DNA of 64,000 bases, taken from the NCBI GenBank assembly GCA_022592445.1, contig JABYQR010000192.1:23111-87110 (forward strand), read 5' to 3'. The translations under genes were made by a program, and so were the position numbers. The notes beneath the pieces are model-generated. The model was not told the origin of the DNA, ran no database searches, and saw only the letters and a program-made list of their open reading frames with translations. Positions within the stretch are counted from its first letter, which is position 1; each line of letters starts with the position of its first letter. Shown here piece by piece: positions 57,801-64,000 of the stretch. The stretch comes from Cytidiella melzeri (lineage: Eukaryota; Basidiomycota; Agaricomycetes; Polyporales; Irpicaceae).

Positions 57801-58887
57801 ACTGGTACGACGTGCGAGCTAACTTCCTCACCTGGTCTCTTTGTTTGGAGAGGTCCGAAGTCCACCATCGTTTCGAGAGGGGGCAGGGGTTGCTCAGTGG
57901 CACGATTGCCTGTCGTGTGGTGCGCAGGCTGTCCATTACCTTTTGCGTAACTTCGAGGAACTCCTCCTCTGTGGCTATGCGTTTATCTGGGATGTCCCTT
58001 GTCTCGATCTCCTTTATCAGCCTGCCTCGGAATTCATCCCAGTCCGTGTCTCGCCAGTTCCATTTGGGCTTTGGTTCGCTTTGTTCCATTTTTATACGCA
58101 ATTCCGTGCCAATTGGATAGTGATCTGTGTGTGGCGGCTTGTAGTGAGGGAAAGTCTGGGAGCGCAGCATGTACTCAGCTAGGTTCGAGGACGCGAAGAC
58201 GTTGTCTGGTCGCGTGTGGTTTCCTGTTCCGCGTGCTATGAGGGTGGGTATCTTGCCTGGGAGAATCTGTTCCATGTCATGGCTGGCGAGGGTCTCTAGT
58301 AGGGGGACTGCGGCGTCGAGGTAGCCCTGCGTTACAAGGTGTGTGTTTTCGCTGAGCTCCCACATGGGGTGGTGGCGGTTGAAATCTCCCGCCCAGAGTA
58401 TGTGTATTGCGTCTCGTTCTTGGCTTCCGTTCGTTGCTCGGGTTCGATGCTGGTTAGCGAGGCGTCGGATCATTCCTGAGATAATGCATATGGTGTTGTC
58501 GTGTTTCTGGTCATTGTGAGTGTTGACGATGATGATATGTCCCACCGGCGTGCGTAGCCAAAGAGCAACTGCGTCTGGCGTGTTTAGCTCCAGTTGCTCC
58601 CATGAATCTGTGCTTAGGCGGGTGCTGACGAGAGTTATTGCTCGCGTTGCGTGTCCCCTCTCTTTCCAGTCGTGGTGCTTGGAAGGGTATACAACCCTCC
58701 ACGCTCGGGAGGCAGAAGTAAGGGTGCAGCCTGGTTGCATGTATGGTTCCTGGAGTAGCATGATTTCGCAGTCGTTAGCTGAGATTGTGTGGAGGAAGGC
58801 CTGCTGTGCGATGTTGGACTTAGCAAGATTTATTTGCCATATGCGGAGTGTGTCCGCTGCGTGTTGTCGCCTCGTCGTGTTATTCAT
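54844..58887 (-). CDS. LINE-B ORF2: endonuclease-reverse transcriptase-RNase H polyprotein
   Basis: This 1347-aa frame starts MNNTTRRQHAADTLRIWQIN. The endonuclease has EIMLLQEPY, ILWAGDFNRHHPMWE and PHTDHYPIG. The reverse transcriptase has TVVLRKPNRKDYTLPNAYRPI, ILFLDNKAAFPSV (motif A Asp), GLDQGCPTS and the catalytic GNIDDVAVV, where the usual aromatic-x-Asp-Asp reads I-D-D. The RNase H domain has HIYTDGSDIDGG, YEAELVGMLLGL, ALDNKAAIL and RWVPGHSDIDGNEEAD. The C-terminus has CPACELQSESVKHFLLHC, a knuckle-like motif, and ends in a run of Arg/Glu (54844 region). Its ATG overlaps the ORF1 stop as ATGA (58884-58887), pointing to coupled termination-reinitiation. No stop breaks the frame. Confidence 0.93.
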   Translation of the reverse strand: MNNTTRRQHAADTLRIWQINLAKSNIAQQAFLHTISANDCEIMLLQEPYMQPGCTLTSASRAWRVVYPSKHHDWKERGHATRAITLVSTRLSTDSWEQLELNTPDAVALWLRTPVGHIIIVNTHNDQKHDNTICIISGMIRRLANQHRTRATNGSQERDAIHILWAGDFNRHHPMWELSENTHLVTQGYLDAAVPLLETLASHDMEQILPGKIPTLIARGTGNHTRPDNVFASSNLAEYMLRSQTFPHYKPPHTDHYPIGTELRIKMEQSEPKPKWNWRDTDWDEFRGRLIKEIETRDIPDKRIATEEEFLEVTQKVMDSLRTTRQAIVPLSNPCPLSKRWWTSDLSKQRDQVRKLARTSYQFHSAPQHPIHREYRKARNRYQEAITTAKRDHWHAYLEDVKMSNVWDFSKYIKGGQSDGSRARIPHLQYTDHLQQPQLAETNDAKCTVLRETFFPKPGPDPTANAPPVYPPPAFTFPGIPRSLVRTVMLQLKRYKAPGIDDFPNEVYQNCHETLLPYLHRIFEATFTLRVYPDEWKIARTVVLRKPNRKDYTLPNAYRPIALLPSIAKILGACVTQILTKKAESLSLISSNHFLGRPGRTTTDSLHYVTSIIKTAWRKGQYASILFLDNKAAFPSVTPAQLFHDMRLRGIPTEIVEWMERKMTGRKVVLCFDDYESEPCEVLGGLDQGCPTSVIAYQIYNSSNLDAANPANGEYATGNIDDVAVVTIGSSFQETHEKLKSYMTRVGGAFEWADSHNTQFSLEKFGLLNCRRNAKDLGPELDLGITKVKPAKSHLFLGVQIDHQLRWAEQVARAVGKGQQWVALFKRMANTKRGINASMAKKLYQAMAIPSMLYALDVFLSPPTSSSDGRSAKGSVGHIKRFEQVQRQAALMITGAMRTTATDIMEAHANMPPMHLTIDKLCHRAALRLCSLPPSHPLTKHITQARRHYVKRHRSAIHELLHRYQLDPRKVEKITPVRFPPTWRPAFRTEIREDKENAKSQDKSWRQRAKYHIYTDGSDIDGGVGAAAVIYTKGKKRVTKKVLRLRLGSSEEHTVYEAELVGMLLGLHLLNGVKAHIEEPVFIALDNKAAILASRSTASGPAHYLLDNLHHAVGKLRAKHGNFKLTVRWVPGHSDIDGNEEADKEAKKAARGQSSSQTNIPPFLRRPLPQSTSKLKQTKAAQLKAAAAEIWTSSPRHDKLRDIDPSLPSDKFTELIAELPRRHAALLFQLRSGHAPLNQHLHRIGKAPSPLCPACELQSESVKHFLLHCPAHERHRIALTFEIGQPARSVPDLLNNPKLTRPLFKYIHATGRFTRALGNMSLPKEAGKKGKKGKGGNSERERERERR

Positions 58888-60646
58888 GACGGACGGACTG
58901 GGATGCTATTGCTGCCTGTGGCGAGGGGGCCAGTGAGGGTTTGTGGAGGTGCGGGGGGTTGTGGGGCGTGGTTTTGCTGTGTGCGAGAGTTCTGGAAGGG
59001 GAGTGTAGTCTGAGTGAAACGAGTTGGTTGATGCGAACTTAACTGTCTCGTTCTCGAGTGCTGACTCCTCCCCCTCCCTGCGGCGACTTCTATCCATTCG
59101 CTCCTGAGACCCGCTGGTATGATCTCTTCGTCGTATGGTTCGTCTGACCACCGGAATGGCGAGCCGTGTCTTGTTCTCTCTCTGTGTTGTGGCTCGTGCG
59201 TGTGTGCTGCTTCGTTGCTGCCTGTAGCGCGGGTGTCGTCAACTGTTTCCCAGCTGGTGGGGTCTGATGCGACCGGGAAGAAACGATACTTAGCTTCTGG
59301 TATTCTGGCGAGTAGCTCTGCTCTCTTTGCCAGGAACGTGGGGCATGTTCGGTCCCATGCGCCGTGTCCGTTTTGATGGCAGTTCAAGCATCGATACTTT
59401 GTTCTGTCTGTAACGGTGCACCCCCTCGTGTCGTGTGTGATGTCTCCGCAGTTACCGCAGGTGTCGTGTATCGCCTTGCAGTCTGCCGCTACGTGGCGCG
59501 TCCCAATGCTCTGGCATTTGAGGCATCGCCTGGGCTCTGGAAGGTTTTTCCTTGCTCTGAGTGACTTACCGCATATGGTGATGCCCTCCCTCAATATTCT
59601 GTTCGCTGCTTCCGGCGTGGTGATTTGTAGCGAGAGGAGCGCCGTTCGTTGCTGCGCAGTGCGGCGTTCTGGTAGTTTGATCCACCGAGCTTCAGAGACT
59701 ATGCCTGCTGCCATATCATTCTGATCTTTGAGTTGCCTGAGCGCGTTGTGGTCCTGCGCTGCGAAATGGATGGGAGTGAAGTCTATCAGTATCTGGTATG
59801 TGCGGGTTTTGAATGTCACCTGTTCCCCTCCTCCGAAATGTTCCAAGAAATTGCGCCTGGTTTCCGGGTTGCTGGCCCATTTCGCGCTCTCTGCCGTGTT
59901 CATTTCGTATAACAAACCTCCGTTGGCCATTCGACGCACGCCCTTGAACTTGACGGTGTCGGGTGCCTTCATGAGTTGCAAGGCCAGGTTGGCTTTCTTC
60001 AGGAGGACTTCTTCTGTCAGCGATTCTTCGTTGTCTTTGGAGGAGTAGCCGTCGACTATGATCTGCCGGTTTTTGATCTCTGCGCGTGCGATGGTGCTGG
60101 CGTGAGCTGCAGGGAGTGTGTTGCCTTTAGTTAGAGCTGCCACCTGTGCGTAAGAAACCGTTGTCGCCTGAGCTGAGAGCTGAGTGGTGTGTTCCGATAG
60201 AGACTTGGTTGCCTGCGCGATGTTCGTGATCCCTGTCTCTAAGTCCCCTTGTTTGTCTGTCAGGGAGGACGCAGTGCTAGCCACCTTTTCCGCCGCGCCG
60301 GTGTGCTCTCGTCGATGTGGTGGATGGTTCGCTCCAGATTTTCCTTTACTAGCTTCGCGATGTGCTTTGCCTGCTGATCTCTCTCAATGGCCTTTGCGTA
60401 TTCTGCTAGCGCTAGGATGCATTTCTTTACTGTGGCTGATTTCATGCTGCGTGCGATGTGCTGCAGTGCGGTGGCCAGTCCTTCCGTCGTTGGGGCTCCA
60501 TCTGGTACCAAGCTTTGTCTCGTGAGGAAAGCATGAGCCTCGTCGATGGTCAGATTCAGAGTCACAGTGCTGCCGTCTTCTTGCACGGGCGATTCCGCTT
60601 CCGAGCGTCTGGGTTGGGTTCGAGTGCCCGCTCCAGTCTTACTCAT
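58884..60646 (-). CDS. LINE-B ORF1: gag-like protein with three zinc knuckles, split by a -1 frame change
   Basis: The first part (60646 to about 60260) starts MSKTGAGTRTQPRRSEAES and is helical (AKAIERDQQAKHIAKLVKEN). The second part, in the -1 frame, continues through EKVASTASSLTDKQGDLETGI (about 60290) to the stop at 58884. The two frames overlap near 60260-60300, around CGGCGGAAAAGG. The second part has RMANGGLLYEMNTAESAKWA and ERRTAQQRTALLSLQITTPEAANRIL, RRM-like in pattern. Three knuckles follow: CLKCQSIGTRHVAADC, CGNCGDITHDTRGC and CLNCHQNGHGAWDRTC. A GAP of one base could be a mutation or a programmed -1 shift; the sequence alone cannot decide. Confidence 0.8.
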
Positions 60647-60828
60647 GCCGTCCCAAGTACTCTAAGTGTTCTTAGCTAGGTTATAGTGCTTTCTATGATA
60701 GGTCTACGATGCTCAGGAGTGCTCTAGAGAGTCCCTTTGAAGTTCTGTGTCGTTGACGGCCTCTTCCAGAGAGATTCCCAACCGTGGGAATTTTGTCGCC
60801 AGTGATGGTCAGAAGCAAGAGAGGTCCC

Positions 60829-60839
60829 TGGATCGTGGA
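60829..60839. repeat. Target-site duplication of LINE-B (5' side copy)
   Basis: TGGATCGTGGA identical to 54323-54333, lying between the gypsy stop codon (60866) and the LINE-B 5' end. Confidence 0.88.
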
Positions 60840-60865
60840 TGATCCTTGGTGTGTTGTTCGTAACT

Positions 60866-63800
60866 TTATACACAGTAAATCGTAGCTGAGCGTATAGCTC
60901 GGGGATGATCGTCGTAGAATTTCTTGATCGCTTCTTGAGCGTGCGTAATGTTTTCTACAGGTTCCCACGTGTCGTCGTTAGGTCCATAGCCTTTCCAGCG
61001 TATGTAATACTGAAGCTTTTTGGCACGACCTGTACGTCTTGACTTGAGAATTTTCTCGACTTTGTATTCTTCTTCTCCGTCGATGATATCTGGCGGAGGC
61101 ATCTCCAGCTTTTGGCCTTCAAAATCAGGTTTGTTGTACGGTACCAACTTGCTTGCATGGAATACAGGATGTATCTTTGGTGAACGTTCGGGCCATTCCA
61201 GTCTGAATGTGACCGGCGAGAGCTTTTCAGCAATCTTGAATGGGCCGTAGTACTTAGCTGACAGCTTATGTCCAGATTTTTGGTAGTCTCTCAGATCTAG
61301 CATGACCTGATCGCCTTTGTTGAAGGGGACCTTCTGGACGTGCTTGTCATAGTACCACTTCATGCGTTCAGCCGCAAGTTGTAACGCCGCCTTAGCATGC
61401 TCTTGAGCTTGCAAGCGGTTCCACATGATGTCATTCATGTCAGACCTTTTCAGGTCCTTAGTGAGCGTTGGACCAGCTCTAGGGTGTCTGCCGTATTCGA
61501 GATAGAAAGGTGAGTGCTTAGTTCCCTCGTGCGCTGCATTGTTGTATGCAAACTCAGCCGAGCTGAGCAGTCTAGCCCAGTCGTCATGTAGTTGATCGAC
61601 ATAACAACGCAGATACTGTTTGAGCGTTTGATTAACTCGTTCAGTCTGACCATCAGTTTGCGGATGATATGCAGTAGTCATTGTAGATTCTATCCCTAGC
61701 ATTTTACACCATTCCTGGAATAAATCTGCTGCAAATTGTGGACCTCGGTGGGAAATGATTTGCAGAGGTAACCCGTGAAGGGTCCAGACTCTCTCATAGA
61801 GTAGAGCTGCAAGATCTTTTGCCGAGAACTCGTTTACAATAGGGAAGAAGTGCGCCCTTTTAGTCAGGCGGTCTACGACTACGCAGATAGCATTGAAGCC
61901 ATCAGACTCCGGTAACTGAGTAATCAAGTCGACAGTCATGATATCCCATGGTTCGGCCGGAACTGGATTAGGGATGAGTGGTCCGTAAGGCTGTTGCGGA
62001 CAAGTCTTCATCCGCTGACATGTGTCACAGCCTGTCACGTATTTCTTGACATCGGTGGTTAAACCTGGCCACCAGTAGTTTCTCGAGATCAGTTCGTACG
62101 TTTTCCATCTGCCAGGATGTCCGGCAGAAGGTAGATTGTGATGCATCTGGATGATTTGGCGTCTCAGATCTAATTTCTGATCTTTGGGGATGTAGACTTT
62201 TACACGGTATAGGAGTAATCCGTTCTCAAAATTCCATTCCTCTAGTGATTTCTTGAACTCCCTAGGACCAGAGTTAAGTAACTGCTGATAGTCCTTGGTA
62301 ACTTCATCATTCATGAGTGCTTCCTTGACCCGTCTTAGGATTTCATCATCGTTGATAGGCAAGTCATGAGAGTTTTTGATAGCAGAGATGGCAAAAAACT
62401 CGGGTTTAAGGAGAATTTTGTCCTCGTTATCGGAATTTACCCCCTCTTCATGATCTGGCCTCCTGGACAGAGGATCTGCGGTAAGCATGGTCTTTCCGGG
62501 TTTGTGCCGGAGCACGAAATTAAATCGCGTGAGGTATAATGCCCATCGCGCTTGTCTCCGAGTCAGCTTCTGGGCATTCCTGAAATATGTCAGGTTTTGG
62601 TGATCCGACCATATTTCTACGGTAATCAGATGTCCCTCCAGATGTTGACGATACTCTTCCAGGGCGCGGATAATAGCCAACAACTCTTTATCGTATATCT
62701 CATAGTTACGTTCATGGACGTTGAGTGATTTAGAGTAGAAGGCTACTGGATGCCACAGCTTGTCAGCTGGGTCCAGTTGTGATAGTACCGCTCCTGTAGC
62801 AAAGTCACTAGCGTCTGTTTCCAGACGGAAAGGGTTTTCGTCATCTGGTATTTGCAGAATGGGTGCTGACGTAAAAGCCTGTTTCAGACTTTGGAAGGCC
62901 TGTTCCTGAGCATCTTTCCAGATCCAGGGTTGGTCCTTCTTTGTCAGAATAGTGAGCAGTTTCGCATGTTTAGCAAAGTCCTTGATGAAACGCTGATAGA
63001 AGTTGGCGAAGCCTAAGAAGGCTTGGACTTGCTTAACCTTTTCAGGTCGCGGCCACTCAGTAACTCCGGTGAGTTTGGCTGGATCCATCTCAATGTGTCC
63101 GTGAGAAATGATCATGCCAAGGTACTCAATGCGATCTTTTTCAAAAAAGCATTTTTCTGGTTTGGCAAATAGATCGTTCTCGCGTAGACGCTTGAGCACT
63201 TCCTGTGTGATGCGACGGTTTTCCTTCTTGTCTTCAGTGAAGATGAGGATGTCGTCGAGATCACCATGACATGTCCTTCTAAGATCAATCACTCAGAATT
63301 TATTCATCATGGCTTGGAACGTTGCAGGTGCGTTGCTGAAACCGAAATACATCACCTTGGCTTCGAAAAGGCACGGTGTGTGATGAATGCCGTCTTCCAT
63401 TCGTCACCCTTTGGATGCGAACGTTATTGTATCCCCATCTAAGATCAATCTTTGAGAAGACCTTAGCCTTGCTTAACAATTGATTAAATCGTTGATGCAG
63501 GTATGGGGTACCGGTTTTCACCGTGATGTCGTTCAGTTTTGGTAATCTTGCACAAGGCGCAACGAGCCATCTTTCTTCTTGACGAAGAACACAGGTGCTG
63601 CAATCGGACTTTTTGATTTGCGGATGTAACTTTTGGAGTTCCTCTTCGATCCATTGATCTAGAGAATTCTTTTCCATTGGAGACAGCGGTATAGTTTAGC
63701 CGCTTTGGGAAGGGAGGCACCTTCCTCAAATTCGATCGCGTGATCGTACAGTTTGCGTAACGGCATGCGCTCTGATTTCTTCTTTGAAAAGACGTCACCA

Positions 63801-64000
63801 AATTCCCATAGATATTTTGGTACTAATGGCTTCCAATTGACGGATTGTTGTTCGTCAAAGCCGTCTTCAAAGCCCTCATCTTCCTTTCCAGAAAGTTCAG
63901 CAATTATTTCTGCTATTTCTTGGTCTTCTGGATCGTCTAAGTCAATCCAGTGGATGTGAGGGTTGTCCGGGTCGACACTTCCTATTCGTCCAGGTTGTCT
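60866..64000 (-). pseudogene. Gypsy chromovirus pol (RT, RNase H, integrase, chromodomain), defective
   Basis: A long frame (about 63270-60866) covers the end of RT (LDDILIFTED, EYLGMIISHGHIEMDPAKL), RNase H (FRLETDASDFATGAVL), the integrase zinc domain (HHNLPSAGHPGRWKTY to CDTCQRMK), the integrase core (TVDLITQLPE, TAYHPQTDGQTERVNQ) and a chromodomain (YYIRWKGYGPNDDTWEPVEN). Upstream (64000-63300) RT pieces such as SKAKVFSKIDLRWGYNN occur in more than one frame, with several single-base losses around the catalytic YxDD region and near 63420 and 63590. In the integrase the second catalytic Asp reads His (SHRGPQF, about 61758). The copy therefore cannot make working RT or integrase. The chromodomain probably once guided insertion to heterochromatin. 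Confidence 0.88.

Larger units (their letters stand above)
54334..60828 (-). mobile_element. LINE-B: second full-length APE/RT/RNase H non-LTR retrotransposon
   Basis: On the minus strand it has a short 5' UTR (60828-60647), ORF1, an overlapping ORF2, a 3' UTR (54843-54355) and a poly-A tail (poly-T 54334-54354). An 11-12 bp duplication (TGGATCGTGGA) flanks both ends. The proteins differ clearly from LINE-A, so this is a separate lineage. It lies 26 bp past the gypsy pol stop codon. Confidence 0.92.
53425..64000 (-). mobile_element. Ty3/gypsy chromovirus, partial, interrupted by two LINEs
   Basis: On the minus strand the order is pol (64000-60866), 3' UTR split by LINE-B, polypurine tract (54140-54122) and 3' LTR (54121-53425), whose last bases are split by LINE-A. 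The gag part, primer-binding site and 5' LTR lie beyond the right edge. Pol order (RT, RNase H, integrase, chromodomain) is that of chromoviruses. This copy is damaged (see pol). Confidence 0.9.

Overview
The window looks like a piece of a filamentous basidiomycete (Agaricomycetes-type) nuclear genome. Genes are dense, lie on both strands and are cut by many short introns of about 45-90 bp with GT(A/G)AG ends. The gene content also fits: a fungal homeodomain regulator, a 7-TM orphan membrane protein, an intron-rich cytochrome P450, cell-wall GH16/GT2/GH18 enzymes, and fungal LINE and chromovirus retroelements. No bacterial features (operons, CRISPR, IS elements) were seen.

Layout. 1-1.6 kb: end of a single-pass membrane protein running off the left edge. 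2.5-5.3 kb: JJJ1-like DnaJ protein and TIM13 sharing a divergent promoter. 5.5-17.2 kb: a housekeeping block with NBS1 (MRN complex), PPE1 (PP2A methylesterase), RIX7/NVL AAA ATPase and a four-BRCT DPB11/Rad4 protein. NBS1 and DPB11, two checkpoint/repair scaffolds, lie about 5 kb apart. 17.6-24.3 kb: a 133-aa orphan, a 7-TM protein, KTI12, a homeodomain factor and mitochondrial uL30m. 24.8-40.9 kb: secreted GH18 chitinase, P450, membrane-anchored GH16, multi-pass GT2 glycosyltransferase, ribokinase and a small secreted cysteine-rich protein made of two tandem repeats; three of these act on wall polysaccharides. 42.2-43.3 kb: a probable BTB-type protein.

45.2-64 kb is a transposon nest. A 161-bp Tourist/PIF-Harbinger-like MITE (TTA duplication) sits at its edge. 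Then comes a minus-strand Ty3/gypsy chromovirus whose 3' LTR (53425-54121) and polypurine tract are in view. It is interrupted by two minus-strand non-LTR elements of different type, each with poly-A tail and target-site duplication. LINE-A (45938-53421) landed in the last bases of the LTR, and LINE-B (54334-60828) landed just after the gypsy pol stop codon. The gypsy copy looks dead (clustered indels around RT, and a catalytic Asp to His change in the integrase). The LINE ORF2s are open, so the order of insertion can be read. The gypsy LTR carries perfect heat-shock-element matches upstream of its TATA box, the most unusual regulatory signal in the window.

Gene models were assembled by hand from reading frames and splice consensus. 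Exon borders are reliable where stated and approximate elsewhere.
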